From a virus: a DNA stretch of 64,000 nucleotides. Numbering within the stretch: position 1 is the first letter of the stretch; every line of letters begins with the position of its first letter. Under the pieces are notes generated by a model. It saw only the letters and a program-made list of their open reading frames with translations, made no database searches and was not told where the DNA came from. Position numbers and translations under genes: made by a program. This document shows positions 56,981 through 64,000 of this stretch, one piece after another. Where the stretch lies: the IMG/VR virus record IMGVR_UViG_3300009157_000003, positions 1-64,000 of that record, one strand, 5' to 3'.

Positions 56981-59959
56981 TCACTTCCCGATCGACGAGA
57001 CGACGAGCCCGGTCGGCCCGCAGACCCCGATCGTCTCGGGGCTCGTGACCGCCGCGATGCTCGTCGCCGTCGTCCACAGCACCCGGAACCGATGCGGCCC
57101 CGCCGACAAGGTCGGGATCGGCCGGGAGTACGGCGCCGTCGCGTCCACCGTGCTGATGCTCACCCACGCGGCCTTGACCAGATCGAAGCGCTGGAAGAGC
57201 GCCCGCGGCCCCGTCATCCCCGTCGGTGGGTCGGCGTTGATCGTGTCGCCTTGGCAGGTGCGGACGAGGAGGACCACCGTCGGGGGCGGGACCAGCCGTG
57301 GCCGCTTCTCCTCTTCGATCTCTTCGAGCGGCGGACATTCTTTGCCGCCGTTCTCCGGCTTCGTCGTGATCGTGCGCTGGTGCCCGCGCGTGCGGGTCTC
57401 TTCGTTCGGGCCGGTGATCACCCAGTCGGACCACGGTCCCCACGGATCCCACGGCGACACCACGCAATCGATCGGATCGGTCGGCGGCGGGGGCGGGGGC
57501 GGTGGGGGCGGCGGCGGCGGCGGCAGCGTGCCGAGCCCGCGATTCATCCGGACGAAGCGCCGCACCGAGGCGAGCGCCACGGGATCATTGGTGATCGCGG
57601 CGGGCCACTGGAAGTACGCATCGATCTCGCCGTCGGTACTGAGCGGGCCGATCGCCCACGCATCGGGGAGGCCGACGTAATTGTGCGCGTTCCAGCCGAA
57701 CCAGAGGTTCAGCGGGTTCGACGGCACGATCGTCGGGCGGACCGGGAAGGCGTAGTGGAACGGGCCGCGTGCGCCGAATCCCCAGATGCGCTCGTCGTCG
57801 AGGGTCTGGTTCGAATTCACACCGGCGGCGATGTCCGGGTCGGTCGGCTTGCGGAGGCGCAGGCGGGTGAGGCCGTGCCCGCCGATGCCCGAGAAGATCA
57901 CCGCGCCGCGGGGATCCACGATCGACATCCACGGGTAGTGCGGCGGGCGGGTGTACTGGACCGGGCCGGTACCGACGGGCTTGCTGGAATTCGCGCGGCC
58001 GAACACCCAGGACTTGAACGTGCCGTCGAGCGAGGTATAGCGGAAGTTTTCGTTGAAGCGATCTTCGCCATCCAGGCACGTCGGCGGCTGCGGCCCTTCG
58101 ACCGGCAGCACGCAGCCGGGCGCGGGCGCGAGCGAGGTCGCGTTCCCCCAGTAGATCCCATCCTTCAACCCGGCGTTGCCCCAGCGATCGACGTCGCCCG
58201 TGACCCAGCCCCGCGCCCACCGGCCGTCGAAGCTGCCGTCCGTCATCTGATCGATGAGCGCGGCGGTGTGCGTGACGGGGTTGAGCCGACGGAGGGTGTT
58301 GAGGCCGCGATCGAAGACCACCAACTCGCCGGTGGAGGCGATGCGGACGAAGTAGGGGAAGTAGATCGTCGGGTTGGCGCCGGTGACGGTGACCTGCGCG
58401 CGGACCGCGGTCTGGCCCCAGCACGCGAGGCGGATATCGACCTCGCAGGTGATGTTGGGCTTGCCGACCAGGGTCTCGCTGACGCCCGGGCCGCCAAACG
58501 CGGTGGTGACGGCGCCGGTGGCGATCTCGATGCGGCGGATCGCGTCGTTGTCGTGATCGCTGACGTACAGGTACTTCCCGTCGAGGCTCGCGACGAGCGA
58601 GAACGGATGGCGGAACCGCGCGGCCGCGCCGACCCCATTGACGTAGCCTTCGCTGTGATTGGGATCCCCCGCGAGCAGGTAGACGTCCCCCGTCCAGTCC
58701 TGGCGATTGACCAGGACCGAATAGATGGCGTTGTCGTAGAACCCGGCGACGAAGACGCGATTCGGGTTCGTCGGGTCGAGCGCGACGTCCATCGCCTGAT
58801 GCCAGCCGGGGTCGAGCGGATCGTTCCACCCCCCGGTGACGAAGCGGCCGCGGAATTCCATGTTCTGCCGAATCACGGTCAGCGGCTTCTTCACCCACAC
58901 GGGGTGTTTATCCGGGCGGACGCGCCAGCCGACGACGGTCACGAGTTCGCCGTCGGGGTGCATCACGCGGAGTTGGCCCGACTTATTGGCGAGCCAGCAG
59001 CGGCCGTCGGGATCGCAGACGCCCTGCACGTAGCCGTTCGTCCAGCCGACCCCGCGGGGGCCGTCCTTCACGGGGAACGCGCGATGCCCGTGATCGCCGT
59101 GCGCCGTCGGGTCCGTGTTGCCGTTGTTATTCCACAGCCCGATGTACCCCTCGCTCGCCTTCGGCCAGAGCGCGCGGACGAAGCGCTTCCCCGCGTCGAT
59201 CGTGCCGGGGGGTTCTTCCCAGAGCATCTGCGCGCCGAGGAATTGTTGATTGTGCGGTTGCAGCATCTCCTGATAGAGATCCTGCTGGTACGCGGGCGCG
59301 GCGTGCCACGGGGTGACGGTGGTGTCGGCCGGATAGCCGCGGGGCAGGAGCGTCGTGACGTCACGGTACGCGCCGTCCATCTGCGCGGCTTCGAAGACGT
59401 AGTCTTGTTCGTTCTGGCTCAGGAACGGGACGAGCGGGGAGAACGACGGGCGGCCGCCCAGGTGCAGGAACATCGGGTACGGCGCGAAGTCTTGCATCGT
59501 CGGCGCGGTGACGCAGGTCACCGGCTCGAAGAATTGGCAGCCCTTGTTGGCGGACGGGGTCGCCTGAATGTTCACGCTCACGTCGTGGAAACCGCCCGGC
59601 AGGGTGGCGAGCGCGGGCGCGTCGTGCGCGATCGTGAAGAGGTACGGCGCGTCGAGGAACGGCGAGATCGGGACGCCGTGGACGGTGTACTGGATCTTCA
59701 GTTGCGCCGCGGCATAGTTGGTGAAGACCTCGATGCCGAGGCGATCAATGTGGACTTTGAACGAGATCGACGCGGCCTCGGGCTCGCCGTGATGGAGGTG
59801 CCCCCACCGATCGTCGGTCATCTCCAGCCCGGCGGTCTTGATCACTTTGATGCGCCAGTACGCCCAGGTGTCGGGCCACCCCAGGGCTTGCATCGCCCAG
59901 GCGCCCGCCGAGCCGACGACCAACAGCAGCAATAGCAGCAGGAGTCCGCGACGGTGCAT
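56981..59959 (-). CDS. exported multidomain protein: signal peptide, NHL-type beta-propeller, polyproline, TSP1-like repeat, 992 aa
   Basis: ATG 59959 has GGAGGAG upstream. The N-terminus MHRRGLLLLLLLLVVGSAGA is a signal peptide. Residues ~400-800 hold NHL-like propeller blades (FVAGFYDNAIYSVLVNR, then YLYVSDHDNDAIRRIEIATG). About 14 consecutive Pro residues follow (812-825). Next a thrombospondin type 1-like repeat begins at Cys832 with WDPWGPWSDW, then RTRG, PENGGKECPP with Cys875, and ends near 885. The rest is an Ig-like domain. Adhesion or host surface role is inferred. Confidence 0.65.
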   Translation of the reverse strand: MHRRGLLLLLLLLVVGSAGAWAMQALGWPDTWAYWRIKVIKTAGLEMTDDRWGHLHHGEPEAASISFKVHIDRLGIEVFTNYAAAQLKIQYTVHGVPISPFLDAPYLFTIAHDAPALATLPGGFHDVSVNIQATPSANKGCQFFEPVTCVTAPTMQDFAPYPMFLHLGGRPSFSPLVPFLSQNEQDYVFEAAQMDGAYRDVTTLLPRGYPADTTVTPWHAAPAYQQDLYQEMLQPHNQQFLGAQMLWEEPPGTIDAGKRFVRALWPKASEGYIGLWNNNGNTDPTAHGDHGHRAFPVKDGPRGVGWTNGYVQGVCDPDGRCWLANKSGQLRVMHPDGELVTVVGWRVRPDKHPVWVKKPLTVIRQNMEFRGRFVTGGWNDPLDPGWHQAMDVALDPTNPNRVFVAGFYDNAIYSVLVNRQDWTGDVYLLAGDPNHSEGYVNGVGAAARFRHPFSLVASLDGKYLYVSDHDNDAIRRIEIATGAVTTAFGGPGVSETLVGKPNITCEVDIRLACWGQTAVRAQVTVTGANPTIYFPYFVRIASTGELVVFDRGLNTLRRLNPVTHTAALIDQMTDGSFDGRWARGWVTGDVDRWGNAGLKDGIYWGNATSLAPAPGCVLPVEGPQPPTCLDGEDRFNENFRYTSLDGTFKSWVFGRANSSKPVGTGPVQYTRPPHYPWMSIVDPRGAVIFSGIGGHGLTRLRLRKPTDPDIAAGVNSNQTLDDERIWGFGARGPFHYAFPVRPTIVPSNPLNLWFGWNAHNYVGLPDAWAIGPLSTDGEIDAYFQWPAAITNDPVALASVRRFVRMNRGLGTLPPPPPPPPPPPPPPTDPIDCVVSPWDPWGPWSDWVITGPNEETRTRGHQRTITTKPENGGKECPPLEEIEEEKRPRLVPPPTVVLLVRTCQGDTINADPPTGMTGPRALFQRFDLVKAAWVSISTVDATAPYSRPIPTLSAGPHRFRVLWTTATSIAAVTSPETIGVCGPTGLVVSSIGK

Positions 59960-59991
59960 GGGGTCCCTCCTCCGGGATCAGGTGCGCGCCG

Positions 59992-60000
59992 AGTGTACTA
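59992..60000 (-). promoter_or_regulatory. -10 element (TAGTACACT) overlapping the terminase nuclease stop
   Basis: On the - strand TAG-TACACT spans the stop of the 59998 gene and ends 33 bases before ATG 59959, which does have a ribosome-binding site. Included as a likely promoter of the 56981 gene, and because its TACACT matches the leaderless set. Confidence 0.45.
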
Positions 60001-60918
60001 CCACGCGACATCGTCGGTCCGACGGGGGTCGTAGAGGATCTCGTCGATCTCCGGATCGAGCCCGACGTTGACCCCGAGCCGATCGGCTTCGTCGGCGGTC
60101 GCGGGGGTGTTGCGCCAGTCGGGCGTCGCGAGCTTCTGGCCTTCGGCCGCGGCCTCGTTGTGCGCGCGTTGTTGATGGCGGCGCCGCCTGCGCTCCTCCA
60201 GCGGCTCGGTCTCTCCGGCCTGCATGCGGAACGCCACGTAGTTGGCGATCGCGGCGGCCATGATGCAGTCGTCCTTGGCCCCGCGCGCGGCCGCGGCTTC
60301 CCAGAGCGCGCCGTCGGTCGTGAAATCTTTAAGCTGATCGAGGAGGATCGCCGAGTGGATGATGTAGTCGCTTTGCTCGGTGATCGGATCCCAGGTGCAG
60401 AGCGCGTCGTAGAACTTCGAGAGGAGGATCGGACGGGTGCGGACGTTGGTCTGCCAGCCGATGCGGCGGCTGTACCGCGAGTCGGTGTCGCGCGCGTCGA
60501 GGTACTCCCAGATGTAGAAGTGGGTGTACCCGAGATGCAACTGCAAGGTGTCCTGGGTCGAGAGCCCGTGGTTATTACATTCGATCGCGACCATCGCCTC
60601 GTAGCCGTCCTCGTCGAGGTACCACTGGCCGAGCGTTTGGATCGTGTACGCGAGTTGGACCGGGAGGATCTCGTTCGAGACGAATTCGGCGACCTGCTCG
60701 GCGGGCTCTTCGATCGTCCCGCAGCGGGTGACGTTGATGACCGAGTCGTCGAGCCCGATGCCGTCGGCGACGTCCGCACTGATGACGTAGCGCCGGGCGC
60801 CGCGCCGCCGCGGGGTCTCGTAGACGGTGAGGAGGTTGGTGATGTCGCCGCGCTCGGTGAGTTCGCCGGGGCGCGGGCGCCGGAAGCCGTAGCCGCCGGG
60901 GAGGATCAGGGGCTCCAC
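59998..60918 (-). CDS. terminase large subunit, nuclease part
   Basis: RNase H-like nuclease domain: Asp49 in ISADVAD, Glu113 in VAIECNNHG, and Asp216 and/or Asp217 in GAKDDCIM are the metal-binding residues of phage terminase nucleases. The ATPase part is not here. It begins at GTG 60918, four bases after the stop of the small gene between. The C-terminal ~80 residues are charged and may contact the portal. It cuts concatemeric DNA during packaging. Confidence 0.75.
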   Translation of the reverse strand: MEPLILPGGYGFRRPRPGELTERGDITNLLTVYETPRRRGARRYVISADVADGIGLDDSVINVTRCGTIEEPAEQVAEFVSNEILPVQLAYTIQTLGQWYLDEDGYEAMVAIECNNHGLSTQDTLQLHLGYTHFYIWEYLDARDTDSRYSRRIGWQTNVRTRPILLSKFYDALCTWDPITEQSDYIIHSAILLDQLKDFTTDGALWEAAAARGAKDDCIMAAAIANYVAFRMQAGETEPLEERRRRRHQQRAHNEAAAEGQKLATPDWRNTPATADEADRLGVNVGLDPEIDEILYDPRRTDDVAW

Positions 60919-60922
60919 ACGC

Positions 60923-61093
60923 TCACGTCTTCGGATTCACCCAGTGCGGGAAGAGCGTTTTCAGATCGCGCTCCATCGCCGTCTCGGATCGAAACCCGCG
61001 GATACCGCGCGCGATACACACCGACCCGCGCCACACCCGCCAGTACCATTTGCCGTTCCCTGGGCCACGTCGATACCGATTCACACGGATCAT
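60923..61093 (-). CDS. 56-residue gene inside the terminase gap, DUF1508-like
   Basis: ATG 61093 has a strong AGGAGG upstream and the frame runs to TGA 60923-60925. The product is basic and aromatic: KWYWRVWRG, then IARGIRGFRSETAMERDLK. This matches the short beta-beta-alpha unit of YegP/DUF1508 proteins. Absent from standard length cut-offs but supported by its ribosome-binding site and spacing. Function unknown; its position between terminase parts is notable. Confidence 0.65.
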   Translation of the reverse strand: MIRVNRYRRGPGNGKWYWRVWRGSVCIARGIRGFRSETAMERDLKTLFPHWVNPKT

Positions 61094-61103
61094 TCTAAGC
61101 CTC

Positions 61104-62417
61104 CTAGATCACCTTATGCGTCAGCCCGCCGCCCGCGGCCTGATCGCGCTCCCACGCCTTCAAGGTGGCGATGTCCTTCGCGGGCTCGACGAAGAGGACG
61201 TCGATCGGTTGCTTCGCCTGTTGGGCGAGTTTCTCGCGCGTTTTGACGGAGAAGATCGATCGCCCGGCGTGCTGGAACGCATCCTCCGCCGTGGCGGGGT
61301 ACTCCTCGTAGAACACGTGCAGGCGATCCTTCTCGTCGTAGAGCGCGTGGTTGCGCTCGTACCAGTACGCCTGCTCGCGACTAAGGCGATGCGTGCGGCC
61401 CAGGAGATATTTGGCCGAGGAGCGCTCGACCTTGTCCATGTGCTCCTTGGTCGTCGGGTTGGGTGCCCAGCCGTCGGGGGCGACTTCCCAGTACTTATCC
61501 GGCTCGATGTACCACGGGATGAAGACGTTGAAGAAGCGCGTCAGCCCGCGGTCGGTGTTCAACCATTGATGGTGCCACCAGTCGTACCGGCCCTTCGCGG
61601 TCGATTCGAGGACGCCGAAGGTGCGTGGGCGGCGCGGCACACCGGGCAGCAGGCCGTCGTCGATCTGCTCGGGGCGCTCCCAGGTGGACAACTCGGAGAG
61701 ATGGAGGATGCCCCAGGTTTTGCCGCGGCCGATGTTGCCCTTGGTCCCGCCGCGATCCTGAAGACCACCGCGCTGGGATTTGCCCGCGGCGACGCGCAGG
61801 CTCGATCCCGTCTCGAAGCTGAAGATCGATCCCTTATTGGTGGGCGGCGTCGCCGACGGCTTGAGCCACCACGGGAGCGCATCGATCACCGTCTCGGCCA
61901 TCCCGAGGAGATAGGAGGATTGCTCGGGGACGTCGGCGGCGACGAGCCCCCGCACGGTGGTCTGCGTGGTGACGCGGTGCGCGAGGATCACCTCCGTCTC
62001 CGTGCTGATCCCCAACTGGCGCGCTTTGAGGACGTTCAGGAGGATCCCATCCGGGTGACCCGTGTCGCGGTACTGCTGCTCGTAGTGCGCGATCGTCGCG
62101 AGGAAGAGGTTCTGGGATTCCCAGCGCGGGACGAGCGGTTCGGCGTCCTGGGTTTCCTTGGCGACCATCGCCCAGCGCTCCGACCAGTACCGATAATCCA
62201 GGGTCGCGAGGAGGCGCTCGTGCGTGATGAAGGTTTGCTCGGCGGCGGTCAGGTCGCGCTTCGGGTGCCCTTTGACATCGACGGCGTCGGCGAGTTGATC
62301 GCGGAGCGCCCAGCACTCGTCATGCGGCGTCCGGCGGAGCCTGCCGCCCGGGATGGCGTCGCCGAGCGCCCGCTCGACGCGGTCCTGGCTCTCGGCGATG
62401 ACGTCGGGGTGGAACAT
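61104..62417 (-). CDS. terminase large subunit, ATPase part
   Basis: Walker A-like LKARQLGIST (130-139) and Walker B/coupling WGILHLSEL (235-243, Ser241-Glu242) are typical of phage TerL ATPases, and FGVLESTAKGR follows. It drives DNA into the head. ATG 62417 is 11 bases after TATACT and has no ribosome-binding site. The C-terminal end stops after AGRSIFS and about 45 residues; the nuclease lies in a separate gene after a 56-residue ORF. Confidence 0.75.
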   Translation of the reverse strand: MFHPDVIAESQDRVERALGDAIPGGRLRRTPHDECWALRDQLADAVDVKGHPKRDLTAAEQTFITHERLLATLDYRYWSERWAMVAKETQDAEPLVPRWESQNLFLATIAHYEQQYRDTGHPDGILLNVLKARQLGISTETEVILAHRVTTQTTVRGLVAADVPEQSSYLLGMAETVIDALPWWLKPSATPPTNKGSIFSFETGSSLRVAAGKSQRGGLQDRGGTKGNIGRGKTWGILHLSELSTWERPEQIDDGLLPGVPRRPRTFGVLESTAKGRYDWWHHQWLNTDRGLTRFFNVFIPWYIEPDKYWEVAPDGWAPNPTTKEHMDKVERSSAKYLLGRTHRLSREQAYWYERNHALYDEKDRLHVFYEEYPATAEDAFQHAGRSIFSVKTREKLAQQAKQPIDVLFVEPAKDIATLKAWERDQAAGGGLTHKVI

Positions 62418-62428
62418 GCCTGCGGCGC

Positions 62429-62437
62429 AGTATAGCG
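62429..62437 (-). promoter_or_regulatory. extended -10-like element (CGCTATACT) before a leaderless-type start
   Basis: CGC-TATACT ends 11 bases before ATG 62417 of the terminase ATPase. No ribosome-binding site intervenes. Confidence 0.55.
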
Positions 62438-62444
62438 CCGGAGG

Positions 62445-62675
62445 CTAGCCGTCGGTCTTCCCACCCACCTGCGGCGCCGCCAGCGGGGGCGTGTCGATCG
62501 GGACCGCAAGGCCCTTCGACGCGAGCCACGCTTCGCCCACGCGGATCACCCGATCGGCGATCTGCTGGACGGCGGCGATGACCTCGGCGTCGGTCATGCC
62601 CGGCTTGCGCCGCAGCAGCGCGGCGATCTCCGGAATGACGACGTTGATCAGGATCGTGTGGATGAGGGGGTTCAC
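62445..62675 (-). CDS. small amphipathic protein between lysis and terminase genes, 76 aa
   Basis: GTG 62675 overlaps the upstream stop (GTGA). N-terminal hydrophobic stretch (PLIHTILINVVIPEIAALL) then Gln/Arg-rich helix. It could be a holin-like or small terminase-associated protein. Not recognised as a small terminase subunit. Confidence 0.45.
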   Translation of the reverse strand: MNPLIHTILINVVIPEIAALLRRKPGMTDAEVIAAVQQIADRVIRVGEAWLASKGLAVPIDTPPLAAPQVGGKTDG

Positions 62676-63109
62676 CGGAGACCTCCGAGGGGACGCGGGG
62701 CCGCGATCGGGCGCGGAGCCGTCCCGCCCCGGACGGTCGCGAGAATGGTGTCGATCGCGAGGATGTACGCTTCGTAGGTGGTAGCGATCGGCGGCGGGAT
62801 CGCGGCCTTCGCTTCATTCCACGCGACGGTGACGCTCGCGAGCCAGCCCTGGGGACTGGTGCGGATCACCTTGGCCGCGCCGACGGTGAACCGCACGATC
62901 GGGATCGCGACGGCGTCGGGGAGGGCCGACTTGGCGTTGGCGTCGATCGCCGCGGTTTGCAGGCGCTCGATGCGGATCAGGACTTCGTTCTGGTAGTAGG
63001 CTTGGCGCCCCTCGGGCGTCTGGAGGTTCGCCATCTGGCTGGCGCACCCGATCGTGAGGGCGACGAGCACGACGACGACGAGCGGCACCGGACGGTAGGG
63101 GGATCGCAT
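62672..63109 (-). CDS. probable lipoprotein (o-spanin or other lysis-region lipoprotein), 145 aa
   Basis: N-terminus MRSPYRPVPLVVVVLVALTIGCAS: a basic start, a hydrophobic core and a lipobox-like LTIGC with Cys22. Mature part is helical and Ala/Ile-rich, with a C-terminal Pro-rich tail. Set next to the holin and lysozyme genes it is a candidate outer-membrane or unimolecular spanin. TAGACT ends seven bases before ATG 63109, without a ribosome-binding site. Confidence 0.5.
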   Translation of the reverse strand: MRSPYRPVPLVVVVLVALTIGCASQMANLQTPEGRQAYYQNEVLIRIERLQTAAIDANAKSALPDAVAIPIVRFTVGAAKVIRTSPQGWLASVTVAWNEAKAAIPPPIATTYEAYILAIDTILATVRGGTAPRPIAAPRPLGGLR

Positions 63110-63116
63110 GCGCGCG

Positions 63117-63125
63117 AGTCTAGCA
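63117..63125 (-). promoter_or_regulatory. extended -10 element (TGCTAGACT) before a leaderless-type start
   Basis: TGC-TAGACT ends seven bases before ATG 63109. No ribosome-binding site between. Confidence 0.55.
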
Positions 63126-63133
63126 CGTCCGGC

Positions 63134-63172
63134 GCCGTCGGAGACTGCCGTCGGAGACTGCCGTCGGAGACT
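63134..63172. repeat. three perfect 13-bp tandem repeats
   Basis: GCCGTCGGAGACT occurs at 63134-63146, 63147-63159 and 63160-63172, head to tail. The last copy runs into the TAG stop of the holin gene and extends to the 17-bp element shared with 52881-52897. Location is downstream of the holin stop and upstream of the lipoprotein promoter. Confidence 0.75.
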
Positions 63173-63359
63173 AGCGGCGCGGCGGGATCGGCGGCCCCCA
63201 GAAGATGTACCAGAGCGCCACGACGACGATCACCGCCCGGATGATGATCCAGAGCGGGCCGGTGATCGTGAACTGAAGCAGCGACCCGACCGCCGGGATC
63301 ACCGCGTACGCCAACACGACGACGACGACGGCGATGAGCGCGCGCACGAAGTACGCCAT
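63171..63359 (-). CDS. putative holin, two transmembrane segments, 62 aa
   Basis: Two hydrophobic segments (about 4-22 and 33-52) joined by a short turn, with a Pro/Arg-rich C-terminus. ATG 63359 has GGAGGA upstream. Adjacent to the endolysin, so a lysis holin is the likely role. The 13-bp repeats follow the stop. Confidence 0.65.
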   Translation of the reverse strand: MAYFVRALIAVVVVVLAYAVIPAVGSLLQFTITGPLWIIIRAVIVVVALWYIFWGPPIPPRR

Positions 63360-63368
63360 ACCATCCTC

Positions 63369-63785
63369 CTAGGGAGATCCGGTCCGCATCTCCCGGGCCA
63401 GTCGATGCGCCCGGGTGCCGACGTCGGCCGCCCACTTCGAATCGAGCATCTCGGCGGCGGCCTGATCATAGTCGCCCCGGTCGAGGGCGGCAATCAGCTT
63501 GACAAACGGGCGGAAGCGCGACGCCCCGAGATTGAACAGCATGTTCACGACGACCGCTTGGCGGACCGGGTGGAGGGTGTCGAACCACGGGAAGCGCCGC
63601 GCGTCGGTGATCGCGCCGATGAGATCGTGCTGGAAGAGGAACTCGGCTTCGACGACGGAGATCCCCCGGTCGGTCAGGTTGCGCCCGCGCCCGATGGTGA
63701 TCTTCCCGACGGAGTCCACGTAGGGCTTCAGACGGAGTCCTTCATCCCGATCGAGATCCGCCGACAGCCGCGAGAGATCCATCAT
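63369..63785 (-). CDS. endolysin, T4-type lysozyme (GH24), 138 aa
   Basis: ATG 63785 overlaps the upstream stop. The catalytic triad of T4 lysozyme (E11, D20, T26) has an exact match in spacing: Glu15 in RDEGLR, Asp24 in YVDSVG and Thr30 in KITIG. The rest (PVRQAVVVNMLFNLGASRF) is the second lobe. Cleaves peptidoglycan at lysis. No signal peptide, so it needs a holin. Confidence 0.85.
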   Translation of the reverse strand: MMDLSRLSADLDRDEGLRLKPYVDSVGKITIGRGRNLTDRGISVVEAEFLFQHDLIGAITDARRFPWFDTLHPVRQAVVVNMLFNLGASRFRPFVKLIAALDRGDYDQAAAEMLDSKWAADVGTRAHRLAREMRTGSP

Positions 63786-63997
63786 GCGCGCGGCGTCGGG
63801 TCCGTCGGCGACGGCGCCTGCGCGAGGACATCCGTGCGGCGATTGGCTTCCTCGACCCCGGCGAGACGGCCTTCGGCGTGCGCGGCGCCGGACGCGGTCT
63901 GGATCCACTGTTCGAGCCGGGAGTTGACCGAGAGATGCGTCTCCTGCGACTTCCGGAGCGCGAGGACCGAGGCGATCGACGTCGTCACGCCGGTCAT
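63782..63997 (-). CDS. small helical protein at the window edge, 71 aa (may be truncated)
   Basis: ATG at 63997 lies three bases from the edge of the window and the frame stays open beyond, so a longer protein is possible. It is helical (VLALRKSQETHLSVNSRLEQWI) with a Pro-rich end. The stop overlaps the endolysin ATG. It may be a coiled-coil accessory in the lysis block. Confidence 0.45.
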   Translation of the reverse strand: MTGVTTSIASVLALRKSQETHLSVNSRLEQWIQTASGAAHAEGRLAGVEEANRRTDVLAQAPSPTDPTPRA

Positions 63998-64000
63998 GAT

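Noticed and set aside
27458-63997. Long open frames on the + strand opposite the structural genes (for example 34041-38969, 53414-55855, 57092-59935)
   Set aside because: They are GC-driven shadows of the leftward genes: Arg-, Gly- and Val-rich translations, no ribosome-binding sites and no known domains, whereas the leftward frames carry clear structural features.
1-64000. tRNA genes or a CRISPR array
   Set aside because: No cloverleaf-like arms with a TTCGA/TTC-anticodon arrangement and no regularly spaced direct repeats with unique spacers were seen. The three 13-bp repeats at 63134-63172 have no spacers.

Overview
This window is a GC-rich segment of a tailed double-stranded DNA phage genome, most likely podovirus-like. 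The virion block holds a terminase, portal, scaffold, capsid, two or three small connector proteins, a large nozzle-like protein and two very large internal or ejection-type proteins. I see no tape measure, sheath or tail-tube genes. No tRNA, rRNA, CRISPR array, integrase or insertion sequence was recognised. The host cannot be named. Several genes have a TANACT -10 element placed so close to the start codon that the mRNA would be essentially leaderless, which points to a bacterium that tolerates leaderless translation.

Layout. (1) 1-1945, + strand: seven small translationally coupled early-type genes, two of them cysteine-rich; one has a membrane segment. (2) 1946-4233: a control region. It holds a cluster of TGTGAGAC repeats, a terminator, a short leftward two-gene unit under a near-consensus promoter, and a leftward RepA-like ATPase gene whose mRNA leader can form a pseudoknot that hides its ribosome-binding site. 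A rightward promoter lies at the far edge. (3) 4234-27759, + strand: replication, recombination and accessory genes, nearly all coupled by 1-4 base overlaps. They include a Cas4/RecB-like nuclease, a Sak4-like ATPase, a possible SSB, a Pif1/RecD-like helicase, an adenine methyltransferase, and a family A DNA polymerase in two pieces with a NADAR gene between them. A sugar and nucleotide group also lies here: three glycosyltransferases, a SLOG protein, a deoxyribosyltransferase-like protein, an acetyltransferase and a SAM methyltransferase. (4) 27458-63997, - strand: virion, packaging and lysis genes, read from right to left.

The two large transcription units converge at about 27.5-27.8 kb, where their last genes overlap tail to tail by about 300 bp. 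Two core enzymes are broken into separately started genes: DNA polymerase (before motif A) and terminase large subunit (between ATPase and nuclease). In each case a small unrelated gene sits in the gap.

Other points of note are a recurring N-terminal peptide (consensus LNHLSDD) on three otherwise unrelated replication-region proteins, signal peptides on several tail-fibre-like genes, and a virion-region protein with a beta-propeller, a polyproline stretch and a thrombospondin type 1-like repeat.
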